This document shows positions 20,010 through 31,014 of a stretch of DNA of 41,537 nucleotides, one piece after another; position 1 is the stretch's first letter, and the number at the start of each line of letters is the position of its first letter. The notes under the pieces are model-generated. The model saw only the letters and a list, made by a program, of their open reading frames with translations, did no database searches and had not been told where the DNA came from. Origin of the DNA: Camillea tinctor (Eukaryota; Ascomycota; Sordariomycetes; Xylariales; Xylariaceae); NCBI GenBank assembly GCA_022578605.1, contig MU394131.1, forward strand, positions 1 through 41,537, written 5' to 3'. The position numbers were made by a program, and so were the translations under genes.

Positions 20010-22509
20010 ATGCCCCAATTCTTCCCCTTCATCCCGGGAAACGAAACCAACCACTCCGCGACCGCGGACTCGAGCTCCCCGCTCCTAGGGCGCTTCCGCG
20101 CCGTGATCCCCCCCTCCATCTCGTACCCGTCCTCGCCCGTCCCATCCCGCCCCCTCACCAATGGGCTCAGAACCAAGCCGCAGCCGCAGTCGCTCCGGGG
20201 CAGCGTGCACGTCGGCTACGGGGCCCTTGCGCTGATGGCCTCTCTCGCGGAAGAAGAAAGCTCCACCTCTTCTTCTTCTCCTTCTTCTCCCTCTTCTACA
20301 TGGGGCAGAGAGGATTCCGAAGCAGAAGAAGAACAAGAGGATAGGGGAGGGGGAAATAGGCAGAGGAAGAAGAATTGGGTGCGCCGGGCCTGGCGGCGGG
20401 GCGCGCGGGCGGTGCGGCGCAATGTGGAGGACCTGTGGATCGCGCCGCGGCAGAGCGCCGTGAAGCGCGTGGTCGAAAGTTGGTGGAGGCGGTGGGGGCT
20501 GTTGGTTGTGCTGCCCGCTGCATTGGTAAGCTCTTTTTTTTTCTCTACAATTCTTACCTTTCCCCCCCAACCTTTGCGCGCACGCGCGCGGGCCTCGAAT
20601 ATGTATAAGTCCCCGACGGCTATTTCGAGAGTGGGGGAGAGAGAGATGGAGAGATGGAAAGTGGAGGGTTCGCGATATTGCGGGTCGGATATACACAGGC
20701 GCGCACATAATCAAGAGCTTGATTTACATAATCTTGTTTGAGAAGGGTAGCAAAAGGGGGAGAGAATAAGGGTTGCATGAAGCAATTGGCTAATCATGTG
20801 AATTTATTACGACTATATAGGCAGTAGCATGGTGCGCGATCCCTTTTCCGCAGTATCCTCTCGACCCGAGCGAAATACACCACCACCACTACTACTCCAC
20901 CGCGTTCGCAGATTCCGCGACGGATCCGTTCCCGCTTCCGGACCGGGCCCCCTCCGGCAGCAGCGACAGCGGGCACCGAGCGCCGGGTCACGGGGAGGCT
21001 CGGGTGCAGGTCAACTTCTGGTTCTTCCTGTTCGTGTACTACGGGCTGTACAACCTGACGGCCCTGATCTGGATCACCAAGGTGTTCAACCTGTACTCGC
21101 TGAACTGGTGGCCATCGTGGCTGGGCTTCCCACTGACCGTGTCGCTCATCGCCGCCGTCGCCACCGCCGCCCCCGTCCCCTTCTACCTCGTGCCCGAGCT
21201 GCGCTTCCTGACCGTCCACAACACCGCCTGGATCAGCTGGACCTTCGTCATCATGGCCATGCCCGTCGCTATCGCCTTCGGCATCCTGCTGGCCCACGAG
21301 CGCCATCTCGGCCTCCGCCACTCGCTCAGTGAGACCCAGCGCATCTTCACCAACTCCTGGTGGACCGGCGAGGCGGAAACGTGGTTCTCCGGCCGCGACC
21401 GCTACAACCGCCGGCGCCTAGGGCGCGGGCCTGGCACCTTCGGTGACACTGATGCTGCGCTACTGCAGGTGAGTGCCCCGGACGCCCGCGCCCAGGGTGC
21501 GCCGGGCTTTGTCCAACGTCGTCGGTGGCTACCTGCGAGCTTCGTGCGCTTTATGTGGTTCTGCCTTGCGCTCACCATCAGCCTGCTCGCCTACCTGCTT
21601 GGGGAAGCCTACGCTGAGATCTATCTGCGCACCCTGCCGCACAACAGTTTCGAGACTATCGCGTACGTCTACAGCTGGGTCATAACAGTCCACCTGCTCG
21701 ACGCCCTCACAGGTTGGATCCTCGGCGCCAGCGAGGGGGAGCGCGTCGGCAGCTACCCTCTTAGCTGGGTCTTCAAATTGTAAGTTGCTCAAGATAGTTA
21801 GGTGGATAAAGAAAGAGTAGGGAGTCCACTGAAGGCTCACTGCTGCATATATACATACCCATTTTCCTCCCCAATGGTATGGATTTAAGTTCCGTTGAGC
21901 TAACCTTCCTATGACAAACACAGATATTTTATGCTCACCTACCAGACCTATGTCCGCGCCTTGTATGCGCGCCTACGCTCGCCCTCGCAGTTTATCTGGC
22001 TGCAGGCCCTTTCCTCAGGCTTCCTGATCGTGCTAACGCCACTGACCATGACGCGGACGTACCACCGAGCGCTGTCGATGCTAGGCCTGACGGGGCAATC
22101 GTACGGGGCGTACCAGAAAATCTGCACACGAAACATCTTCATCCGGTCGGTGGCCGAGAGCGCGTCCATGCTCGCTTTCCTCGGCAGCATCTTGGTCTTG
22201 CATTTCGGCCCGAATCGCGAGGTCTACCCATACTTCTCCTTCGACGGCCACGACGGCGACGGCGACGGTAACAAGGAGCCCTACGATTTCGATCTCACCT
22301 ACTACGCCTCCCTCGTGACCTGGGCTTGTGAGCTGGCCGCCGGTTTCGTCGTCCGTGGGCTCGTGCGCCTAGGCTTCGGTGTCGATGCCGCCGCCGAAGG
22401 TAGGCTCGATCTTACTGTCTGGCCCGAGCTGCTTCCTGCCAGCGTCGCCGTCATGGTCCACGTCCTGCAGAACATGTTGTTTTCCATCATTCGCTTGCAG
22501 TTTCGGTGA
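20010..22509 (+). CDS. Large polytopic membrane protein, function unknown (3 exons)
   Basis: Exons 20010-20525, 20821-21779 and 21924-22509 give 686 residues. The first 150 are polar, with a Ser run, an acidic EDSEAEEEQED stretch and a basic NRQRKKNWVRRAWRRGARAVRR stretch, so probably cytosolic. About ten or eleven hydrophobic helices follow, starting at WGLLVVLPAALAVAWCAIP across the first exon join and ending VMVHVLQNMLFSIIRLQF. A His/Tyr cluster (EIHHHHYYS) and an SWWTGEAETWF segment lie between helices. I do not recognise a named family; it reads as a conserved filamentous-fungal membrane protein. A GTGAGT at 21471 looks like a donor, but reading through keeps a good frame. The 295-nt first intron is longer than most others here. 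Confidence 0.8.
20526..20820 (+). other. Intron 1 of the polytopic membrane protein gene
   Basis: 295 nt; donor TTG/GTAAGC, acceptor CTATATAG. Joins PAAL to AVAWCAIPFP and completes the first transmembrane helix. Confidence 0.75.
21780..21923 (+). other. Intron 2 of the polytopic membrane protein gene
   Basis: 144 nt; donor GTAAGT, acceptor AACACAG. It splits a Leu codon in phase 2 and joins SWVFKL to YFMLTYQTY. Confidence 0.85.
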
Positions 22510-24335
22510 TTGGGAATGCGTGTGTGAGACGGGCATACAGATCGCGATGACAGAGGAACTAGTCGGGGGAGACAAGTAACGCGAAACGACAACGAGGCAG
22601 AATTGTTGCTAAGAATCTTGCGTACGCGCGCGCGTGCTGATGTGGATATACGGGATTGGAGAAGGGGTACCTCTTTTTTAGGAGTAAGCTCCTTTTCTTT
22701 TGCTCGAGCTCGTATAAGCAATTCGAGAAGGAAACGGGGAATCTAGGATGAAAGGGAGGGGTGGGAGCGAAGCTTTGAAAAGCGACGAGGTCGTTTGGGG
22801 GAAAGCGTTAGGACACGTGAAACCGATCGACTCGCCGCGGTGATCGCCGATTCTTCCGGGCCGGTCGTGTCGATCCCCCGAGACCACTAAGCCTTTTTCC
22901 TCGGGATGCGTTTCCGAAGGATGGGAAGGGGGAAAAGGGGGATGGGGAAATTGGGGGAGATGGATGGCATCAAGATGACATGCGATTTGTCGATACCACC
23001 TTCGTCCTTTTTCTGTTATTAGGTATGATGCAATGATGCCCAAGGGCGGTGTAGGAATTGATACCCCTTTTAGAATCGTTCGTGGTAGAGTAAAAGAGAT
23101 TATTAGACAGAGATAGTGGGAGCTAGAATTAGATACCCCCTACCCTACCCCTCAAAAACTTTTTTCAAGCAAGCAAGCAAAACAAAGCATGAAAATAATG
23201 TAAGCAAGGAAGACCATCGCGTTATGCATGAGCTTAATAATGGGTTAGTTGGCAACGATGGGTAGGTGGGTTTGATGCTGTGCTCCCAAGGGCGCAACGA
23301 CGACGACGACGCGGGTCCTTTGTGGCCCCCCCAAAGCCACGCACGACGCAGGCGCTTGCATTGTCTCCTTGTATATCTTGCAGCGGGTTTATAGCCATCT
23401 TCAGGGTCGAATAAACGCAAATATCTGTCGTGGCAGGCTAACCACAACCAAACTCACTTCCCCCCTTTTTCCTTTTTTTTTTTTCCTTTTACAAGCCTAT
23501 TGCAACTCCACGGGGGGAGACATACCTTTTTGTTTTTTTTTCCCTCTGCGAATGGGTGGAGTACGCGTAGTGGAGGTGCAATGCACGCAATTCTGCATAC
23601 CCGGCGAGCCTGCTACGAAAAATACTCCAAGGAACAGGAAAAAGAACGTTACAGAATATCCGAGCGAAGGCGCTAGCACGGCGACAGTGGTACGATCGCA
23701 TCCCTGGCTGTACATATACTGCACGATATGCGCAACAGCACGAAGGCGAAGAGAAAGCAACAAGCAGATTCGATGAACTACTCCTTCCACTGGGAAGATT
23801 CCGCTCACCTTGGCCCCGGCTATATGAGCAGGGAGAGACGGCCGGTAATATACGTACGGCAGGAAGGAGAGGATTGCCCCCCTATATTGACATGTGTCTG
23901 AAACGGCCGGGTGCAGCTGTTGTACAACCCATCCAGGCGGCGCTGGGTGGCGTCTGCCAATGGACCAACCGACTAGTAAGTCCATGTACGGGACTGACCC
24001 CCCAACCCGGGAATTCGATTGAAGGTCGTTGAGCATAGGTAAAGACCTTCTGCCGATTCAAGCTCTAGACCGCCCAGGGCTGAAGGGGAGGTTTAGACAT
24101 TGCTCGGGACGATCGACAAGTTGCAGATCCACATGGAACGTCGTTATTCGACGAGGCTGGAGGTTAGTCAAGCGTAACACTTCATATTAGCTTGTCGTGG
24201 CAACTCTCGAGAGAAGCGCCCTGCTTTGATCCCATAGGTGCAAATATCTAGCCCAGCCCTTTTAGCTAGCTCCTTGTGTAGCTTTCCCCAGATCGATCAA
24301 AGGCACCCGGCAGCTGCAAGACTGGCGGTGAATAG

Positions 24336-24360
24336 GTGTGTGTGTGTGTGTGTGTGTGTG
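24336..24360. repeat. (GT)12 microsatellite
   Basis: Perfect GT dinucleotide tract, followed by CATGCGG. Confidence 0.9.
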
Positions 24361-27300
24361 CATGCGGAGATTTGATTCATGGTTTGGTTCTGCGACGTGG
24401 CTGCGCAAGGAAGAGGAAGATCGGACGAGCATAGCGAACAGACATAGAAGCCCGCGACACGCGGGAAGATACGTCGGAATTTCCTGAAACGTGCGCGCGC
24501 GCAAGAGAAGATCCAAGCTCGCTTACAGAGAAACAAAACCTAGATGCAGGTTGTATCGCCTTCGCATGTAAAGGGGGAAAAAAAGAATACCATAAAGAAA
24601 TACAACGAGGTCCACGTAGCCATTGCGAACTTGATAGATCTAGGAATGTAAACCTACCTTAGATAAAGAACTGGGGTGGAAATAATAAAATAGAGTTGCG
24701 ATCTTGGCTATGAGAGGTAGGGGGAGTACTACAACGAAGATGGTACAGTAACAATTTTAGCCCCAGATCCTTGCATGATTAGCCATTGGATGTGTATAAG
24801 CAGCGGGAGACAAAAGTTTGGGGGTGGCGAGCAACAGGTAAAAGCTTGAGGTATCTCCATGATAAGCTGAGCTGGCAAGTGTGTAGGACGACAGTCATAT
24901 CGGTTAGGGTGGTGTGTGGAGGCTGACGAGAAGTATCATGTTTTGTCTTTTTTTTCTTGTTGTTTTCGGCAACAACTCAATCAACACATAGGCCGTTATC
25001 AGGATCCATTTACTACTGGAGGGCTGAACGGACTTGCTATAGATGACGGACTAGCACCGGACCAGGAGAGCTAGGTTTCGAAACCAATCGGTGGAGAATC
25101 ACACATCGTTCCAGCATCGAGTCGACGGCGATTCGGCGAAATTAAAGAGATTAGGAGGGGGCCAAAGGACGACAACATGTTCAGCCAGATCTTGTTGCAG
25201 AAGACTTGCGGCCTTGCAGGTTGAAAAAAAAAAAGGGCCGGCGGAAAGGAAGTGTCATCATCATCATCACTGATTCCCAGACGTTGGGCGTCCCAACATC
25301 CGGGTATCCTTCCCCGATGAAGGGCTGCGCATATGATGTCAAAACAGCGACTTAGTTAGAGCGCCGTCTGTTTCTATATCACTCTCCCGCTCGGTCTCTA
25401 CTGGGTAAGTGCTGATATACCTGGATCATTAAACCATAACTAGAAGTGAAAATGGGTTTGAAGATGCAAGTAACGTAGGTTAATTGTTGGTGTTATGTGT
25501 GGTTGCAACACATCGGAGCAAAGTCAATTCCACCCCCTGGCTCGGTTGTGGTGCTGTATGTATCACGTCTTTGGGGGTAGACGGGAAGGTTGATGCGACT
25601 GGTGGTTTCTGGAGAAGTGATTGAGGCGCAACGCAACGCAACTGAAGCCGATAGTAGTCAAGTTGAAGTAACGGTTCTAGCGGCAACATAGCACCTTGTT
25701 GGTCAATCTGCCCTCCCCGTCATCCCTGCAACAGTACTGGTGTATGCGCCTAACCTCTACCTGTAAGTTATATTAACAAGGCAGACACATAGATACAGGC
25801 GTGGTAGAAGACTGGATCGAGTTGTGGGTTGGAGAATTTAGGAACAAGGCCACGGACTGTCCTCCGTACGTCCTATCGCCGGCCTCTGCGTGGAGCAAAG
25901 CAGCATGGTTATTATTTATAGTTCGGTAAGATTGAAGATTATGATAGACAGTGAGGCAAAGTGTGCATGTATTATAGGTTATAGGTTATATGTGTGTAGA
26001 TGTGTATGTATGCAATAGATATAAGTTTGAAAAAGTTACCGTATCGATGACTGCGATGGTGATAACGATGAGATTGTGGGGTGAAAAAGAGGACAAAGAG
26101 CAACAGAATTTGGTGCTGACCGGAAATTCCCATCCAAAAGAGCACTTTAAAAGCCACGGTTGTGGGGCTACCGGGTCAAATCGCTGGGTCCACGCTGCGC
26201 AGCAGTGCCCTAAAGCAGGTAAGTACATTAGTATAGGTCTAGGTATGTAAGTAGCGACTGCTATGGTATAGGCAAGTTCTTTGCTACGATTGGTTTGGTA
26301 GGTAAGACAAACACGGAGCGGCAACCAAACAGAGGCACCTAACCTAAACCCTCACAGCTGGGTCCGGACGGGAGCCACTTACCTTACCTTGTCTGTAACC
26401 GATTGTACCGTACCGACCATACCTACTAGAGCATCACATGTATGTAGGTATTCCGTATCCGTATCATCTTCTACACCCTCCCTACCCTAATAATGCTTAC
26501 CTTACCTGCTGAACTCCCATCTTTCCCTCTTTCTGACCAGCCTTCCGGTTTCACAAATCTCAAGAGGATTCCCGTCGGTGATCTTTTTTTTTTTTTACGC
26601 TTATGCATAGATTGGGAAGGTAACTAACTCATGGACAAGCTAGACAAGCAAGACAAGACAGGCAAGACAGGCAGGCAGGACAGAGGTGCGGTGCGGCCTC
26701 GGGACGTTTCCTCTTGTAACCTTGTACTACTCCGATCAATTACCCGTTGCGGGAAGGAGTTGGGGGTTAGATTCTTACGGCTTTAATGCCCAAGTCCCAA
26801 AGCTTCTAGAAACAGTAGAACATTCTCCAGGTCCACATATTAATTGTCGTGAAACAAACAAATCAACCGAGGCGATGCTATCCATATCGAGAGACCGACT
26901 CCATACATCCCACCAGCAATCACCACATTGCGCTACCAAGCCGAACCGAACCAAACAATAACCCAAACAAAAGAACGAAACAAGAAACAGTCCACCCACC
27001 AAGCCGGACCTACTATTTTTAATTTATCTATTTCTTTAACAAGTTTCTTTTTCTTTCCGTTTCTTTTGTCGACTTATAACATAGGAACACAACACACCTA
27101 AGGTACTAACTTCTACTCCGTAAATGCAGAGGCATATATGCACCTCACTGTTTAGGGCTCTCCCTAATAAACTCACCTACCTATCAACGTCAAAAGGTTT
27201 GATAGAAGTTGATTAAAAAGCATCTCGACTAATTACTTATTATTTGACGTCGAAAACTATTCTTTACCGCCTTTCTCTCAAGTGGAGGATACCTTGTTGG

Positions 27301-27496
27301 GCCACAAGCTTAATCGTCCTAATAAAGGCGATCGACATAACGTAGCGGCGTTGACCGGAACGTGTAATCCATACCTAACAAATCCCTGACTGCGGATGCG
27401 AAAAGATTGGGAGAGAGAGAACCAGAGCGGGTTAGAGGGGGGGGAAACCGGAACGGCAGGGTAACAGAAGGGGGAAAAAAAAAGAAGAGAACTGAA

Positions 27497-27519
27497 TGTG
27501 TGCGTGTGCGTGTGCGTGT

Positions 27520-27563
<44 letters not shown>

Positions 27564-27571
27564 GTGTATGT
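27497..27571. repeat. Compound GTGTGC/(GT)n/GTAT microsatellite
   Basis: GTGTGC units pass into about 26 nt of perfect GT, then GTAT units. It creates spurious Cys/Val or His/Thr open frames on both strands. Confidence 0.9.
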
Positions 27572-28627
27572 GCAGCAGTCAGTAAAGTGATGATAGATGG
27601 TGGCTTGCATGGGTTGGATAGTTCCTAGCTCTCGTTCGGTATGGGCTATAATGGTGCCATAGTGCCATCACGACGATGATAGTGGGGTGGAGGGGTTGTG
27701 AGAAGAGAACGAGTCACTCACCCCTCCTCACCCCTTGCAAGCCCTTGCAACATCCACCATTACGCCCACGAGGGTTCATCATCTATTTTTCTTGGTTATT
27801 ATTTATTTTCATATTATTATTATTATTTATCATCATTACCTTACTCATACCTTGGGTTATATGCACTCAAATGGGGGCCGCGAGCCCGGGGTGTAAGAGG
27901 GGCTGTGGGAGAGGTTCGTTATAATTGATTGATCTGGGTTATCTAACCAAAGCTCAGCCATCGACAATGTTTCAATACATTCGAGGTACCCAAACACTCA
28001 CCTACATGTAAATTACATGGGGACCTACACCATGTGAAAAGTGAATATGCATGCACATAAGGTACCCGGTTACTTAAGGTAACGTGGGCTGATGGGTGGG
28101 AAAGTGATGGGATTGTTCCATGATAATATGACGCCTAAATGAAGAAACAGATGGAGAGGCATATTAGCCCAACTTCCCAATTCATTAAAGGACAATGGTA
28201 CTTTTTAGGTGAGCTGAGTGGTTTAAACATGTATATCGAAGGAAGAGGAAAATGAAGATAGGCAGAAAAAAAGAGATAGGGTGGAAGTTAGGTAGGTAGG
28301 TTAGGTAGGCTTGGAAAGTAAGAGTCATTTTGAAAAAAAAAACCCCCCAGCCGGTTAGGTATGTAGGTATGTACCTAGGCAGACACTAGATACCTAAGTT
28401 AGATTGGTACAGACCTACTACATATCAATTAATCTCCAATGTTGGTTAGGTGGATTTTTTTTTAAAAAATAATGCGGCGCTCTATCAAAACTCATTATCT
28501 GCCCCGCCAACAAGGCCGATAGACGGTAAGAATTATGATCAATCGAGACGAGACCTTAAGGAAAGAGGAAGGAAAGAGAAGAGGAAAGATCTAGTTTTCT
28601 TTTCTTTTTCTTCTTCTCCTTCTTAAC

Positions 28628-28644
28628 TTTTTTTTTTTTTTTTT
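28628..28644. repeat. T17 homopolymer
   Basis: Poly-T run inside a CT-rich stretch; its exact length is uncertain in a raw assembly. Confidence 0.8.
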
Positions 28645-29334
28645 CAGAAAAAAGTTTAGGTAGGCGCATGGCATGTACAGCCTATATGTGGTTACCTTAT
28701 GTAGTTCGTAGGTTATGTACCTAGTGTCCATACTCATTACTTACACAGTCACACTAAGGCTAGGTCTCTTTCTTTTTTTTTTTCTTCTTCTTTCATCCCA
28801 TCAACTCAACTCCCATCCATCTTCATCCCACTTCCCAAACTCGTATCGCTTCCTTTTCACTCTCTCCACATTCATAACCATTTTCGCCTTAGCCTCCCTT
28901 TCTATTTTCTACTTTCCCACTGCATAATCTACCTATCTACTTATCTACAGTACCCAAAAAGGAGAAGAAGAAAAAAGAGTAGAGAAAAAAAAAGAAACGA
29001 AAAAAGCCTCCGTTGTATGCCCGTTCACTCAATTGTTCGGCTTGTTACTTGTTCCTATTTTTGTACAGTACCTACAGTACATGTCCAATAGATCCTTTTT
29101 TTTTGGTCACTTCCGCCCCCTCCTCCCTCCCTCTGTATATGTTTGTGTATGTGTGTAAGTGTGTGTAGTGTATATTGTATGTGTATGTATGTATGTGTGT
29201 GTCTGTCTACCTTTTCCACTCTACCTCGTCTCGTCTTGTATCCTGTACGGATCATTCTCATTCTCAGGTACCAGAGCTGCAACCCCGTCTTCCAGTCAGA
29301 TCAGTCAGATCAGACCAGACGGACAGGACAAGAC

Positions 29335-29371
29335 CCAAGTCATCCAAGTCACCCAAGTCACCCCCAAGTCA
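29335..29371 (+). repeat. CCAAGTCA tandem, four imperfect copies
   Basis: CCAAGTCA recurs four times with 0-3 nt between copies, about 400 nt before the APRT start. A pair of GATCAGTCA units lies just upstream (near 29298). These could be transcription-factor sites or a chance minisatellite. Confidence 0.6.
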
Positions 29372-29699
29372 AGGAGGATATCCCCGGCCGGGCTACACCT
29401 CCTACCCTGCTTGCCTACTTTCACTGCCTGCTGCGCCTGTGCGTTGTTTCGCGGTCACTCCTGAGGCGGCCGTTTTATCTGCCTACCTACCAAGCTACTT
29501 GACCCTACCTTAGCTACCTACTTGTCAACCAACCTGTTGCCGGCCTACCTGTCTTACTTGGCTTGCCCTGTCTCATTCCTCCTTCTACTCCCTCCCCCTG
29601 GTCCAGGATCTTTGTTGTGCCACACCCCTCCCACAAATTTTTCTCTCCTCTTCCTCTCTCGGATACAGATATCTATTACCTTGTCCTGTCCCTCTCAAA

Positions 29700-29763
29700 A
29701 CCCTCTCTTTTCCTCTTCCCTTTTTTTTTCTTTCTTTCTCCTTTCCTTCTTCTTTTCCTCAGC
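29700..29763 (+). promoter_or_regulatory. Pyrimidine tract ending CAG next to the APRT start (probable 5' UTR splice acceptor)
   Basis: About 60 nt of almost pure C/T (CTTTTTTTTTCTTTC...TTTTCCTCAG) ends at 29762, one base before the ATG at 29764. This is the form of a strong 3' splice site, so a 5' UTR intron with its donor somewhere in the upstream gap is likely. Alternatively it is the CT-rich promoter block common in fungal genes. Confidence 0.5.
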
Positions 29764-31014
29764 ATGAGTGCTCCAGTCTCCTCCCCTCATCCTGCTGAAC
29801 TTGTGGCTACCCACCCTAACCAGCCCGGGATAACTTCAACTACCACCGCCCTCGATGCCTCGCGACGAGAGCCCGCCTCCTCCGCCTCCGGTGCCGCCGA
29901 ACTCACCAGTCAATCGGTAATTTCCTTGACTGTTGATGAGGAGAAAAAGCTCCAAGGCGCCAAGAAACTCGTAGTCGACGCTCTCCGATACGAACCAGAC
30001 TTTCCCATTCCCGGCATAAAGTTCATCGACATTCTCCCCATATTTCAAAACCCAGTCGCCTTTGCTTCTCTACTCGACGTGCTCGTTCTCCTAATTCGAG
30101 AGCGCTTTGGTGACCAGATACCTGATATCATCATCGGCCTAGAGGCCCGAGGTTTCCTTTTCGGCCCTACGCTCGCATTGCGACTCAACCGTCCTTTTGT
30201 TCCTGTCCGAAAGAAGGGCAAGATGCCGGGCGCCTGCAGAACTGTAGAATACAAGAAGGAATACGGCAAGGATGAGTTCCAGATCCAGACCAGCGCTATC
30301 AAACCAGGCCAGCAGTGCTTGATTGTCGACGACATCATTGCGACTGGTAAGTACAATTACTACTCATCCTCCCACCAAACCCCTCTCCCCCATTAAGACT
30401 TCACATCAACCTATTCGATCGCAATTCGCTTTTTGCTTTGTTCGTCAATCAATCTACTACTATACTACGTTTTCCTTTTGAGGATACCTGTAATCAATCA
30501 TGGGAATAGCGGGGGAGGAGGGGAGGGGGAGGGCACTGGCGATGCCGCGGCCCGTGTCTTTTTTTTTTTTTGCCCTTTACCCACCTGTCAGAAACCACCG
30601 AGGGGTAATTGAGCAGGCATTATCGTGCTACTCTTCGAAATCTTACGCAAATCCCTGGTTTGCGCGCGGGATTGCCAAGGGAGGAAAATCGGGCCTAGGC
30701 TTGGTGCCCATTCAAGTCTCGGTCTGAAATTCGACTATACTCCCGTCTCACCCGAAGAGTCCGCTAGATAATGGCACTGACTAATCCCTCCCTTTCCTTT
30801 TAAACCCTGTCGAATCATTTACTGTTTATGTTGTGCTTCATAGGCTAACACTTTCTTAGGAGGTACTGCTGCCGCTGCTGGACAACTCGTGGAACTATCC
30901 GACGCCAATGTGATGGGATATCTGTTCATGATTGACATCATAAACCTAAAAGGCACGTCGCTCCTTGGCGACAAACCAGTTATTACCCTCGTGGAGCATA
31001 ACGAAGAAGAGTAG
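29764..31014 (+). CDS. APRT: Adenine phosphoribosyltransferase (2 exons)
   Basis: Exons 29764-30346 and 30860-31014 give 245 residues. It converts adenine and PRPP to AMP and pyrophosphate in purine salvage, in the cytosol. The type I PRTase fold is clear: [18 protein letters not shown] near the start of the core, [37 protein letters not shown] (flexible loop), and the PRPP-binding motif [17 protein letters not shown], whose second Gly codon is formed by the splice. The core matches other APRTs end to end; about 55 Ser/Thr/Ala-rich residues precede it. The frame is open upstream to 29563, but that part is a translated pyrimidine tract, so the ATG at 29764 was chosen. The single intron is 513 nt, long for this genome. 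Confidence 0.93.
30347..30859 (+). other. 513-nt intron of APRT
   Basis: Donor ACTG/GTAAGT and acceptor TTTCTTAG, with a GGCTAAC branch-site match at 30843-30849. It splits the PRPP-binding loop between ATG and GTAAAAG. It is several times longer than most introns in the window and includes a T12 run and a 75-codon open frame (30500-30727) with no recognisable features. Confidence 0.85.

Larger units (their letters stand above)
22510..29763. other. 7.2-kb gap with no recognisable gene
   Basis: No open frame here shows a family motif, domain or clean intron pattern on either strand. Content is simple repeats: (GT)n at 24336-24360 and 27497-27571, ATT-type repeats near 27810-27835, imperfect GACAAGC repeats near 26635-26685, long T runs near 23471, 26585 and 28628-28644, TAGG/ACCT motifs near 28290-28400, and GT/GTAT repeats near 29123-29203. 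The last kilobase is pyrimidine-rich and looks like promoter and leader of APRT. A long untranslated leader or non-coding transcript is possible but not shown. Confidence 0.6.

Noticed and set aside
20085..20714. 209-codon minus-strand open frame opposite the membrane protein
   Set aside because: Antisense shadow rich in Arg/Pro/His, crossing both exon and intron of the real gene.
21471..21540. GTGAGT at 21471 as an extra donor in the membrane protein
   Set aside because: No acceptor nearby improves the protein, and the read-through frame stays open and plausible.
29563..29763. In-frame upstream extension of APRT (67 more residues)
   Set aside because: It is a translated C/T tract (Phe/Leu/Ser/Pro only) and ends with what looks like a splice acceptor; the ATG at 29764 is the credible start.
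30500..30727. 75-codon open frame inside the APRT intron
   Set aside because: Low-complexity centre over a poly-T run, no motif, and the flanking splice sites already explain the segment.
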